From Desulfuromonadales bacterium (GTDB lineage Bacteria > Desulfobacterota > Desulfuromonadia > Geobacterales > Pseudopelobacteraceae), in NCBI GenBank assembly GCA_013377095.1, contig JACAAY010000045.1, positions 1 through 40,469 of the forward strand: a stretch of 40,469 nucleotides of DNA. Direction: 5' to 3'. This document shows, piece by piece, positions 32,751-40,469 of the stretch. A program made the translations under genes and the position numbers. Below the pieces are notes generated by a model. That model was given only the letters and a program-made list of their open reading frames with translations, was not told where the DNA came from and ran no database searches. Within the stretch, counting starts at the first letter, position 1. Each line of letters starts with the position of its first letter.

Positions 32751-35700
32751 ATGATTCTTTCCGACCTCTCCATCAAACGACCTATTTTTGCCACGGTCAT
32801 GATCCTGGCCCTGGTGGTGCTGGGCATTTTTTCCTACCGACGTCTCTCCGTTGAAATGTTTCCCAATGTGGAATTCCCCGTGGTCTCGGTGGTTACCACC
32901 TTTCCCGGCGCCTCCCCGGAAACCGTGGAGCGGGAACTGTCCAAACGCATCGAGGAGGCGGTCAACCAGGTGGCCGGAGTCAAGCATGTTTTTTCCACCT
33001 CACGCGAGAGCGTTTCAACGGTGGTGGTTGAATTCCGCCTGGAAGAGAAGGTCAACGACGCCGCCCAGGAGGTGCGTGCCAAGGTAGCCTCCATCCGGGG
33101 CACTCTCCCCACCGGTATCGAAGAACCGATCATCCAGAAACTGGATTTCAACGCAGCGCCGGTGGCTGCCCTGGCAGTTCAGTCCACGGGCATGTCGGTC
33201 CGCGACCTGACCACCCTGGTGGAAAAGAAGATCAAGAAACGCTTCGAGAGTGTGGCCGGAGTCGGCAAGGTGGACATGGTCGGCGGCCAGAAACGGGAGA
33301 TCAAGGTGGAATTGGACCCGGTCAGGCTTGATGCCATCGGCCTGGGGGTCAATGATGTGGTCAACGGCATCAGGTCCGAAAACACCAACACTCCCCTGGG
33401 GCGTATCACCCGCGACTCATCCGAGTATCCGCTGCGTATCGAGGGGAAACCTGACCGGGCTGATCAGTACCGTCAGATGGTCATTTCCCAGAGAAACGGC
33501 CGTCCAATCCCCCTGAGCGAGGTTGCCCAGGTCAGTGACGGTGTTGAGGAAAAACGCAAACTGGCGTTGGTCAACGGCCAGCCTGCCATCGGTCTGGATA
33601 TCTACAAGCAGTCCGGCGGCAACCAGGTAGAGCTGGTGGATACTATCAAAAAAGTGATTGCCAAGGTCCAGAAGGAACTGCCCCCCGGTGTGACCATCAG
33701 TCTGGTTCGGGATGGTTCGATCATGACCCGTGAATCCCTGTCCGATGTACAGGACACCCTGATCATCGGCGGCATCCTGACCGTGCTGATCGTTTTCTGC
33801 TTCATCAACTCCTGGCGTTCCACGGTCATCACCGGCGTGACCCTGCCGATCTCGGTCATTTCAGCCTTCATCGTCATGAACGCCATGGGCATGACCCTCA
33901 ACGTCATGACCCTGATGGCGCTCTCCCTAGCCATCGGTCTGCTGATCGACGATGCCATCGTGGTACGGGAGAACATCGTCCGCCATCTGGAGCTGGGCAA
34001 GGACCACATGGAGGCTTCGCGCTTCGGCACGGCCGAGATCGGTCTGGCGGTTTTTGCCACCACCATGTCGATCGTGGCCGTGTTCGTACCGGTAGCCTTC
34101 ATGAAGGGGATCGTGGGGCGCTTCTTCTACCAGTTCGGCATCAGCGTTGCCTTTGCCGTGCTGGTCTCGCTGTTCGTCTCCTTTACCCTCGATCCGATGC
34201 TCTCCTCCCGCTGGCACGACCCCTCCATCCATCTGCAGGGTAAACGCAAGGGAATCGCGCGCTGGCTGGAGCTGTTCAACTGCTGGTTTGATTCCGCCAG
34301 CGAGCGCTACCGCTTCGCCATCGGCTTGGCCCTGGATCACCGCATGGCGGTCATGGGGCTGGCCTTGGCCTCGTTCGTGGCGGGCGTGGCGATCTTCCTG
34401 ACCCTGGAATCGTCCTTCATGGCCCAGTACGACAAGGGAGAATTCCAGATTTCGTTCAAGAGCGCTCCCGATGCCTCCCTGGCCGAGACGGAAAACCGGA
34501 TGCAGGCGGTGCTAACTGCAATCCGGGATTTTCCCGAGATAGACCACACCTACACCACCATCGGCGCCGGGGACAGCGGTACGGTGCGAGATGGGCTGCT
34601 GTACATCAAGCTCAGGGAACGGGACCAGCGTAAGAAGAATCAGTTTCTATTGCAGCGTCAGGTGCGCGAGCGCTTGCAGCAGGTTGCCGGGCTGACCTTC
34701 TCCATTGAAGAGGTAGGCCAGATCGGCGGCGCCCAAAAACCGCTCAACGTCAACCTTAAGGGTGATGATCTGGCCCTGCTCAAGCAGCTGGCAGCCAGGT
34801 TGAAGAACGAGCTTTACAAGGTACCGGGCATTGTGGATCTGGCAGTGACCCTGGAAAACGACATTCCCGAATACCGCCTGCGGGTGGACCGTGACAAGGC
34901 GCTCTCGGCCGGTGTCACCACAAGTGATATCGTCGGTGCCCTGAGTCGCATGGTGGGTGGCGAGGCCATTTCCACCTTTGAAGATGAAGATGGCGATGCG
35001 GTGGATGTGCGTGTTCGCGTGGCAGCTGACCTGCGCCGAAATCCGGCCCAGCTCGATACGCTCAAAATCTCGGTTCCGGATGGCAAAGGCGGCGTCAAGC
35101 TGATGCCGCTGGGTAGCCTGACCAGCACCGTGACAGCGACCTCGCCCACCGAGATCAACCGTCGTGATCTGGCCCGCCAGATTACGGTCAGCGCCAACCT
35201 GGACAACGTGCCCATCGGGACAGCGGTAAAGTATGTGGAAGCAGCTTCCAAACGCATCAACATGCCACCAGGGTACTCACTCAATCTGTCCGGTGAGGCC
35301 GAGGACATGGCCGAATCCTTCGGCTACATGGCCGAGTCGCTGCTGCTGGCAGTTATTTTCGTCTACCTGATCCTGGCAGCCCAGTTCGAGTCGTTTTTCG
35401 AGCCGTTTGCCATCATGCTGTCGCTGCCGCTCTCCATCGTCGGTATGGCCGGCATGCTCAAACTGACCGGGGATACGGTCAACATCATGTCGCTGATCGG
35501 CCTGATCATGCTGATGGGGCTGGTAACAAAGAACGCCATCCTGCTGGTGGACTATGCCAAGGTACTCCGTGAGAGAGATGGTATGGATCGGCGCGATGCC
35601 GTAATTCTGGCCGGTCATACCCGGCTGCGCCCGATCATCATGACCACCCTGGCCATGATCTTCGGCATGCTGCCGCTCTTCATGGCCATCGGCGCCGGCG

Positions 35701-35855
35701 CCGAAATGCGTGCTCCCATGGCCCGGGCAGTGGTGGGGGGGCTCCTGACCTCAACCATCCTGACCCTGCTGGTAGTGCCGGTTATGTACACGCTTCTGGA
35801 TGACTTCAGCTGCTGGTTGAAGCTGAAGTGGCGCGGGAAGGAGTTTGCGAAGTGA
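32751..35855 (+). CDS. RND efflux pump inner-membrane transporter (AcrB/MdtB-like)
   Basis: A 1034-residue proton-driven pump of the HAE1 type. It has TM1 at ~10-30 (FATVMILALVVLGIFSYRRL), the first periplasmic loop with FPNVEFPVVSVVTTFPGASP, the proton-relay helix AIGLLIDDAIVVRENIVRHL (Asp pair in TM4), the second periplasmic loop, the TM10 Lys region LIGLIMLMGLVTKNAILLVD, and RLRPIIMTTLAMIFGMLPL. Twelve TM helices in two repeats and normal length. Substrates (drugs, detergents, metabolites) cannot be predicted. The stop TGA overlaps the ATG of the outer-membrane factor frame (TGATG), so translation is coupled. Confidence 0.95.
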   Translation: MILSDLSIKRPIFATVMILALVVLGIFSYRRLSVEMFPNVEFPVVSVVTTFPGASPETVERELSKRIEEAVNQVAGVKHVFSTSRESVSTVVVEFRLEEKVNDAAQEVRAKVASIRGTLPTGIEEPIIQKLDFNAAPVAALAVQSTGMSVRDLTTLVEKKIKKRFESVAGVGKVDMVGGQKREIKVELDPVRLDAIGLGVNDVVNGIRSENTNTPLGRITRDSSEYPLRIEGKPDRADQYRQMVISQRNGRPIPLSEVAQVSDGVEEKRKLALVNGQPAIGLDIYKQSGGNQVELVDTIKKVIAKVQKELPPGVTISLVRDGSIMTRESLSDVQDTLIIGGILTVLIVFCFINSWRSTVITGVTLPISVISAFIVMNAMGMTLNVMTLMALSLAIGLLIDDAIVVRENIVRHLELGKDHMEASRFGTAEIGLAVFATTMSIVAVFVPVAFMKGIVGRFFYQFGISVAFAVLVSLFVSFTLDPMLSSRWHDPSIHLQGKRKGIARWLELFNCWFDSASERYRFAIGLALDHRMAVMGLALASFVAGVAIFLTLESSFMAQYDKGEFQISFKSAPDASLAETENRMQAVLTAIRDFPEIDHTYTTIGAGDSGTVRDGLLYIKLRERDQRKKNQFLLQRQVRERLQQVAGLTFSIEEVGQIGGAQKPLNVNLKGDDLALLKQLAARLKNELYKVPGIVDLAVTLENDIPEYRLRVDRDKALSAGVTTSDIVGALSRMVGGEAISTFEDEDGDAVDVRVRVAADLRRNPAQLDTLKISVPDGKGGVKLMPLGSLTSTVTATSPTEINRRDLARQITVSANLDNVPIGTAVKYVEAASKRINMPPGYSLNLSGEAEDMAESFGYMAESLLLAVIFVYLILAAQFESFFEPFAIMLSLPLSIVGMAGMLKLTGDTVNIMSLIGLIMLMGLVTKNAILLVDYAKVLRERDGMDRRDAVILAGHTRLRPIIMTTLAMIFGMLPLFMAIGAGAEMRAPMARAVVGGLLTSTILTLLVVPVMYTLLDDFSCWLKLKWRGKEFAK

Positions 35856-37309
35856 TGCGGAAAAAGACATTTGCCACAGAGGACACAGCGTTCACAGAGA
35901 AAAGCGGACATCGCTGGCCGTTTATTCAATCTCAATTATTATCGCTTTTTCCTTTACACCTTGAAACTACTTGCATGTCACCTTTATTCCGTTCCATGCT
36001 GCGCATCCTCTGTGTTCTCTGTGTCCTCTGTGGCCCAGTGTTTTTTATTCGTACTATTTACGCTGCCGAAATCCGCACACTGACCCTCGACCAAGCCCTG
36101 TCCATTGCAAGGGACAGGAACCGCGACATCGACAAAGCCCGTGAATATGGCCGATATGTGCAAGGAAGATACGTGGAGGAGCGTGCTGCCGCCCTGCCAC
36201 AACTCTCGCTGAATGGTTCACTGGCCCTGGCCCAGGATGACAGCCAGAGCGCACTGATCGGCATGGCGCCCCGCCAGTTCACCCGGGCGGTGGACCTGAC
36301 CCTTTCCCAGCCGCTCTTTACCTGGGGCAAGGTCGGGGCGGCCATCCGCGGCGCCAAGGTGGGACTGAAGACCGCCGACGAACAGCTGCGGCTCAGTCAG
36401 CAGGCTGCCTACCGCGATGTCAGCGCCGCCTTTTACGACATACTCTTGACCAAGGAGTTGCATACACTGGCCGTGGAAAATCTGGCCCAGAAGCAGCGTC
36501 TGCAGAATGAAGCCCGCCGGAAATACGAGGCGGGTGTGGCGACCGACTACGATGTGCTGGCAGCGGACGTGGCGGTGGAAAACGCCCGACCGGAAGTGAT
36601 TCGCAGTGCCAATGCCATCCGTAACGCCCGTGAGCGGCTGCGTTTTCTTCTGGCACTGGGGGAGCAGGAGATCGATGTCAGCGGTTCCCTGACTTCACTA
36701 CTCGAGCAACCACTGAGCTATGAACAAGCGCTGAAAAGGGCAGCGGTAAAACGCCCGGAACTGGCTGACGCGCGTCTCCGTATCGGCATCTACTCGGAAC
36801 TGCTCACCATCGCCTCGGCTGAAAATAAGCCGCGTCTGGACCTGAAGGGGAGTGCCGGCTGGCACTGGCTGGATGTGAACGGCAGCGGACTCAGCCAGAG
36901 CATCGCCGCCAATGGTTTCGCCTGGGGTGCCGGGGTGTATCTGTCTTTTCCCTTTTTTGACGGTTTGCGCACCAGCGGCAAGGTTGTGCAAGCCACCAGC
37001 GATCTGCGCACCAGGGAGATCGAAGCGGCAAAGCTGCTGGACTCCATCGCCCTGGAAGTGCGCACCACCGGTGATGCTGTCAGGGAGTCGCTTGAAATTG
37101 TACAGTCTTTGACCGGAACGGTTACGCAGGCTGAACGTCTGCTGCAGATGGCGGAAAAGGGATATGAATACGGTGTCAAGATCAGACTGGAAGTGGATGA
37201 CGCCCAGCTCAACCTGCTGCAGGCCCGCAGCAACCTGGCCAGGGCCCAGCGTAACTATCTCGTAGCCCGGGTGGAGTACGACTGGGCCATGGGTGTGGCA
37301 GGGGAGTAG
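35855..37309 (+). CDS. TolC-family outer-membrane efflux factor
   Basis: From the ATG at 35855, coupled to the RND stop, the frame encodes 484 residues; from the ATG at 35975 it encodes 444. The mature part (AEIRTLTLDQALSIARDRNR, later LSQPLFTWGKVGAAIRGAKV, a repeat with YEQALKRAAVKRPELADARL, VYLSFPFFDGLRTSGKV and LLQARSNLARAQRNYLVARV) is a standard two-repeat TolC beta-barrel/alpha-barrel protein. A signal peptide is needed for export. It is provided by MSPLFRSMLRILCVLCVLCG, followed by PVFFIRTIYA and cleavage before AEI. That region, and the 40 codons before it, lie in a palindromic repeat (35873-36034). The ATG at 35975 is the likelier functional start for export, though its ribosome site is weak. 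Completes the tripartite pump. Confidence 0.88.
   Translation: MRKKTFATEDTAFTEKSGHRWPFIQSQLLSLFPLHLETTCMSPLFRSMLRILCVLCVLCGPVFFIRTIYAAEIRTLTLDQALSIARDRNRDIDKAREYGRYVQGRYVEERAAALPQLSLNGSLALAQDDSQSALIGMAPRQFTRAVDLTLSQPLFTWGKVGAAIRGAKVGLKTADEQLRLSQQAAYRDVSAAFYDILLTKELHTLAVENLAQKQRLQNEARRKYEAGVATDYDVLAADVAVENARPEVIRSANAIRNARERLRFLLALGEQEIDVSGSLTSLLEQPLSYEQALKRAAVKRPELADARLRIGIYSELLTIASAENKPRLDLKGSAGWHWLDVNGSGLSQSIAANGFAWGAGVYLSFPFFDGLRTSGKVVQATSDLRTREIEAAKLLDSIALEVRTTGDAVRESLEIVQSLTGTVTQAERLLQMAEKGYEYGVKIRLEVDDAQLNLLQARSNLARAQRNYLVARVEYDWAMGVAGE
35873..36034. repeat. CACAGAGG-type palindromic element inside the tolC-like 5' end
   Basis: Left arm 35873-35899 (GCCACAGAGGACACAGCGTT then CACAGAG) and right arm 36008-36034, read on the other strand (GCCACAGAGGACACAGAGAA then CACAGAG), match at 24 of 27 bases. 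The 108-base interior is AT-richer than the surrounding genes. The right arm is read in frame as LCVLCVLCG of the signal peptide. Confidence 0.8.
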
Positions 37310-37389
37310 ATCATGGTGTGCTGGCGCACGCTTCGCCTTGCGCCGGTCTAGAAATGTTTGTTATGCCTGCCCATGAGAGTGTGATAGCG
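37310..37389. other. Convergent intergenic spacer
   Basis: Between the TolC-like stop and the sigma-54 activator stop there is one short hairpin (GGCGCA...TGCGCC, about 37324-37345) without a T tract. No further feature is seen. Confidence 0.4.
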
Positions 37390-39363
37390 TTAGGAAGTCA
37401 TCTGCATTTTGCGGTAAAGAGTGCTCCTGCAGATACCGAGTTTCCGTGCAGCAGCAGTGATATTGCCGCGGCTTTCACGCACAGCCTCCTCAATTACGAT
37501 TTTTTCAATCTGTTCCAGGCTGGTTCCCTCAATCGCAATCAAGGTCGTTGCCCTGCCGCGCCTCGAAATACCTTGCCTCACATTCTTCAGAATGCCTTGC
37601 TCCAGAAAATCCTCGGGAAAATGCTCCTCGGTGATCTCATTGCCATAACCGAGCAACGCCACTGCCGTGCGAAGAACGCTGTGCATCTGACGAATATTGC
37701 CCGGCCAGGGATGGCTCTCAAAAACTTTTATCACCTGCGGACTCAGAGAGATGGGCCTTCCCGGTGTTGCCAGACTATGGATGATTGAGCGGGCCAGCTC
37801 CAGGCGATCATTCCGTTGTCTGAGACTTGGCAGAGTAACAAGCATCCCGTTCAGACGATAGTAAAGATCCTCCCGAAAACGACCCGCATCGACCTCTTCG
37901 CGCATCACGCGATTGGTTGCACAAATCAGGGCAAAATGAACCTGATAGGACTCGGATCCCCCCAGTGGTGAAACGGCGCGTTCCTGCAGCACACGCAACA
38001 ACCTGGCCTGAAACGACAACGGCATATCGCCGATTTCATCCAGAAACAGGGTCCCCCCATCAGCCTGCCGAATCTTGCCGCTATATCCCTTGCGTTTAGC
38101 ACCGGTGAAGGCCCCCTCCTGGTATCCAAACAGTTCCGACTCAATCAGTCCTTCGGGCAATGCGGCACAGTTGAGCGCCACAAATGGACCTTTGTGATGA
38201 GAACTGCTGTTGTGCATTGCCCGAGCGAAAATTTCCTTACCAGTTCCCGACTCACCCTCCAGAAGAACCGGAATGTCATGCTCCAGTATTTTACGGGTCC
38301 TGGAAATGATCTTACGCATCACGGAGTCACCCAGCTCCAGGTTTTCCAGAAGTGGTTTCCGTTCTGCTGAGCCGCTTGACGCAACAGCGGACACGGCCTG
38401 TCGCTCCAGTCCCAGAGTCTGATTCGAGGTGGCAATCAGCCTCGTTTTGCTACGACAGAAGATGGTTATACCGGTACAGGTGTGCAGCTCCTGTACCGGT
38501 CGAGGGAATTGACCAGGCTGACCGAAAACTGCGGTCAATGGCACATTGAACAGCGATGAAAAGGTGTGGAATTCTGCCTGGTGCTGATCCAATTCAAGGT
38601 ACTGGAAAGCTGTATGATTGGCCGCGAGAAACCGACCATCCTGTCGAAAAACGATGATTCCCTCGTACATGGTTCCAAGGAACTCGGGGCGGATGTGGAA
38701 TTGAAGCACCAGGTCGTGTTCAAATCCGCTTGAAAATATCCGGTTTTCAATCTGCTGGACCGAGATACGCACCAGTGCCATGGTATGCTGCTGATGAACC
38801 CGTCCATAACCCGAAACATCGAGGACCCCCAGCATTCTGCCAAATGGATCAAAAATAGGCGCCGCCGAACAGGTTAGAAAATGGTTGCTGGCAATGAAAT
38901 GCTCGGCGCTGTGCACCACCACGGGCTCCCTCTCCACCAGAGCGGTTCCTATGGCATTGGTCCCGCGGATTCCCTCGGACCAGATCCCACCGGGAAGCAG
39001 CGAAACCTTGCGGGACTTTCCGTGACAATCGGGGTCACCGAAGGCATGCAATACCACACCGGAGGCGTCAGACAGCAGTACCTTACTGGAGGTCTGAATA
39101 ATATGTTCATACAGGCTCTCCATCACCGGCAACGAATATGACAGCAAATCCAGGTTTTCCTCCTTGACGACCCCCAGCTCCTGGATATCGAGCCGGGGAA
39201 ATTCCTGGGACTCATCTTCAGCTGATACGCCATTGATAACCGAACGTTGCCAGGAACGGACAATGAACTCCGGCACCAGGCCATCGGGAACGGTACCTTG
39301 AGAAAAAAAGAAATTTCGCGCTCGCTTAATCTTAACCAGACTGACAAGAGGGAATTGGTTCAC
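37390..39363 (-). CDS. Sigma-54-dependent activator, AcoR-like (GAF, PAS, AAA+, Fis HTH)
   Basis: About 657 residues. The N-terminal GAF-like region opens with FIVRSWQRSVINGVSAED, as in AcoR/DhaR activators, and includes LPGGIWSEGIRGTNAIGTAL and HFLTCSAAPIFDPFGRMLGV. A PAS-like part (GTMYEGIIVFRQDGRFLAAN) precedes the AAA+ domain: Walker A LLEGESGTGKEIFARAMHNS, the sigma-54 loop ESELFGYQEGAFTGAKRKGY, Walker B GGTLFLDEIGDMP and the R finger region GRFREDLYYRLNGM. It ends with a Fis-type HTH (RGNITAAARKLGICRSTLYR). The start is taken as GTG at 39363, six bases after GGAG; the frame is open to 39471 without a better signal. The ligand is unknown; related proteins sense acetoin, glycerol or alcohols. 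Confidence 0.9.
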   Translation of the reverse strand: MNQFPLVSLVKIKRARNFFFSQGTVPDGLVPEFIVRSWQRSVINGVSAEDESQEFPRLDIQELGVVKEENLDLLSYSLPVMESLYEHIIQTSSKVLLSDASGVVLHAFGDPDCHGKSRKVSLLPGGIWSEGIRGTNAIGTALVEREPVVVHSAEHFIASNHFLTCSAAPIFDPFGRMLGVLDVSGYGRVHQQHTMALVRISVQQIENRIFSSGFEHDLVLQFHIRPEFLGTMYEGIIVFRQDGRFLAANHTAFQYLELDQHQAEFHTFSSLFNVPLTAVFGQPGQFPRPVQELHTCTGITIFCRSKTRLIATSNQTLGLERQAVSAVASSGSAERKPLLENLELGDSVMRKIISRTRKILEHDIPVLLEGESGTGKEIFARAMHNSSSHHKGPFVALNCAALPEGLIESELFGYQEGAFTGAKRKGYSGKIRQADGGTLFLDEIGDMPLSFQARLLRVLQERAVSPLGGSESYQVHFALICATNRVMREEVDAGRFREDLYYRLNGMLVTLPSLRQRNDRLELARSIIHSLATPGRPISLSPQVIKVFESHPWPGNIRQMHSVLRTAVALLGYGNEITEEHFPEDFLEQGILKNVRQGISRRGRATTLIAIEGTSLEQIEKIVIEEAVRESRGNITAAARKLGICRSTLYRKMQMTS

Positions 39364-39492
39364 CTGACACTCCAACAAAAAGCGATATACACATTCATAT
39401 ACCGCATAAACAGTACCCAAAGCAAAATACACTCTCCGATTTGCGGGATAATTTGCTCTCACAGCTGCCATTTACATTAAAAACGCCTCCGT

Positions 39493-39518
39493 TGTCGCAT
39501 TTTGCTACAATTGCGACA
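39493..39518. promoter_or_regulatory. Inverted repeat, candidate activator-binding site
   Basis: TGTCGCA and TGCGACA form a perfect 7-bp dyad with a 12-base spacer, 130 bases upstream of the activator's GTG and 190 bases upstream of a -24/-12 promoter candidate. Position and symmetry fit an enhancer site for the adjacent sigma-54 activator. Confidence 0.5.
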
Positions 39519-39707
39519 GTCCTGTTACACTTTCTGCATTCATTTCATTGATTTTCATCGTTTTTTTCGCCACCCACGCCCTAACCGCCATTAAGAAATT
39601 AATTCTTCTTGTTTCTCACAACTAAGTAAGTATGCGCCGGAAAACCCGCTTAATCACCCGTTGTGAAACCCCGCGCTGTTCCCAATACTAAATAACGTAG
39701 TTATATG

Positions 39708-39722
39708 TGGCATATATCATGC
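39708..39722 (+). promoter_or_regulatory. Candidate sigma-54 (-24/-12) promoter
   Basis: TGGCATATATCATGC has the GG and GC dinucleotides exactly ten bases apart and TGGCA at -24, close to TGGCAC-N5-TTGC. It would transcribe the zinc-ribbon gene starting 127 bases downstream. Confidence 0.5.
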
Positions 39723-39848
39723 TGACATTCAGAGAAACGCGGCTACAGCACTGCTCCGTCTTCCATGGGCACATGCGCGTATGCTGGTCACAGGTGAGCG
39801 TGCCCATAATGCACCTAGTTATTTCGGCAATCAAGGCGAGGAGAAGCG

Positions 39849-40019
39849 ATGTCTCAAAAAAAATGTGCAACCTGTGGTGTAGCGGTGGACCCAAATGACT
39901 ATCGCGTCAAGCAATGTAGCGAGTGTGGTTCCTGGTACTGTTACAAACACCTTGGGCAGTACAAGTCCCAGTGCATCCCATGCAAGACCTATTCGCTCAA
40001 AAATCTGCACGGCCGCTAA
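39849..40019 (+). CDS. Small zinc-ribbon protein
   Basis: Fifty-six residues, starting MSQKKCATCGVAVDPNDYRV, then KQCSECGSWYCYKHLG and SQCIPCKTYSLKNLHGR. Four paired Cys knuckles (CATC, CSEC, CYKH, CIPC) indicate two zinc sites of a treble-clef or ribbon type. AAGGCGAGGAGAAGCG upstream of the ATG supplies a ribosome site (GAGGAG). The sequence has no membrane or secretion signal, so it is probably a cytoplasmic protein binding nucleic acid or a partner protein. It may be controlled by the sigma-54 activator encoded divergently. It is followed by a structured spacer and terminator. Confidence 0.75.
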   Translation: MSQKKCATCGVAVDPNDYRVKQCSECGSWYCYKHLGQYKSQCIPCKTYSLKNLHGR

Positions 40020-40027
40020 ATCTGCTT

Positions 40028-40125
40028 TAAGTTCTTGGTTCCTTGTTCGCGGTGAAACCTTGAACTCCGAACCTTGATCGTCATTGTAAGGCGCTCACTT
40101 CGTCCCCTGCCTGGCAGGCTTAACG
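40028..40125 (+). other. Structured leader/spacer, unassigned
   Basis: Contains an interrupted inverted repeat (GGTTC-ctt-GTTC at 40037-40048, GAAC-tcc-GAACC at 40062-40073) and a short CCTGCC-T-GGCAGG dyad at 40107-40119, then the terminator. It could be a 3' UTR, a small RNA, or an attenuator-type leader of the molybdopterin-type gene; no known riboswitch consensus was matched with certainty. Confidence 0.35.
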
Positions 40126-40174
40126 AAACCCGCATTGCATACCGAAAACAATCGGTAGTGGTGCGGGTTTTTTG
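40126..40174 (+). terminator. Rho-independent terminator
   Basis: AAACCCGCA...ACCGA and TCGGT...TGCGGGTTTTTTG pair in two stem segments, with a final run of six T. It lies between the zinc-ribbon gene and the next start at 40226. Confidence 0.85.
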
Positions 40175-40225
40175 TTTTAAAAAGCAGGGCACCCATCTCA
40201 AACGATTCACGAAAGGCGCACAACC

Positions 40226-40469
40226 ATGATGAAAGAAATACCGGTCCAGGACGCTGTCGGGCTCGTGCTTTTTCACGACATCACCCGCATCGTTCCGGGT
40301 GAATTCGCCGGCAGGGCCTTTAAAAAAGGGCACATCATCCTGGAGGATGATATCCCAAAACTCCTCAACCTCGGTAAGGACAACATCTATGTTCTGGATC
40401 TTGAGGAGGGCTACATCCACGAAAACGATGCGGCCCAGCGGATCGCCAGGGCGGTATGCGGCAACGGCA
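40226..40469 (+). CDS. Molybdopterin-binding/biosynthesis-type protein, N-terminus (partial)
   Basis: The first 81 residues are visible before the window ends. MMKEIPVQDAVGLVLFHDIT and RIVPGEFAGRAFKKGHIILE, with LLNLGKDNIYVLDLEEGYIH and ENDAAQRIARA, follow the start of the MoeA/CinA-related molybdopterin-binding proteins (V-x-D-A-x-G ... H-D-x-T-x-I ... F-K-K-G-H-x-I). AAAGG lies 9 bases before the first ATG; the second ATG is three bases on. Such proteins handle molybdenum cofactor or its targets. Identification rests only on this N-terminal piece. Confidence 0.7.
   Translation, partial: MMKEIPVQDAVGLVLFHDITRIVPGEFAGRAFKKGHIILEDDIPKLLNLGKDNIYVLDLEEGYIHENDAAQRIARAVCGNG

Noticed and set aside
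37324..37345. Terminator between the convergent tolC-like and sigma-54 genes
   Set aside because: Six-bp stem with no T tract on either strand.

Overview
The window reads as the chromosome of a Geobacteraceae-like deltaproteobacterium (Desulfuromonadales; the Geobacter lovleyi / Pelobacter propionicus lineage is a reasonable guess). This rests on gene content: SAM-cycle genes under a SahR-like regulator fused to a methyltransferase, an unaccompanied HyfB-like ion-pumping subunit next to an HTH-EIIA protein, kelch-repeat surface proteins, many hybrid sensor and sigma-54 proteins, and CACAGAGG-type palindromic repeats. No database search was possible, so the taxon is an inference.

Positions 1-9970 are accessory DNA. 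A TPR lipoprotein and a six-repeat kelch lipoprotein (minus strand) are followed by a truncated group II intron, then by a run of small minus-strand genes of mostly unknown function. Two structures in this run (3852-3911 and 4803-4880) look like integron attC sites, and no integrase gene is present, so I read it as an integrase-less cassette cluster (CALIN). Cassette-borne products include a TPR protein, a membrane zinc-ribbon protein, an FKBP-type isomerase with an unknown C-terminal half, and a YcxB-like membrane protein. A 730-bp gene-free stretch follows, holding 20-bp-period repeats, a terminator, a REP-like palindrome, a perfect 18-bp hairpin and a second group II intron 3' end in the opposite orientation. 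Then comes a 1059-residue secreted protein with 14 kelch-type repeats, and broken gene remnants (GIY-YIG/MUG113 type).

Positions 9967-17110 (minus strand) hold an HTH-EIIA regulator, a HyfB/EhrA-like proton-pumping subunit and a shikimate-kinase-like protein in one operon that stops at the island edge. They are followed by a secreted thermonuclease, a periplasmic solute-binding protein and a hybrid histidine kinase. Positions 17120-30220 (minus strand) are core metabolism: a U32 peptidase-family protein, leuB with two different classes of asd in tandem, metK with a clear sigma-70 promoter, an SGNH esterase, ahcY, the SahR-methyltransferase fusion with a palindromic operator on its promoter, an FMN nitronate monooxygenase/FabK-like enzyme and an M16 peptidase.

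From 30462 the strand switches. A TetR regulator with a perfect palindrome over its promoter leads an efflux operon (membrane-fusion lipoprotein, small DUF606/YdcZ membrane protein, RND pump, TolC-like outer-membrane factor). The TolC-like gene begins inside a palindromic intergenic repeat that appears to have supplied its signal peptide. A convergent AcoR-like sigma-54 activator follows. Upstream of it lie an inverted repeat and a -24/-12 promoter candidate aimed at a 56-residue zinc-ribbon protein. The window ends in the start of a molybdopterin-type protein preceded by a structured leader and terminator.
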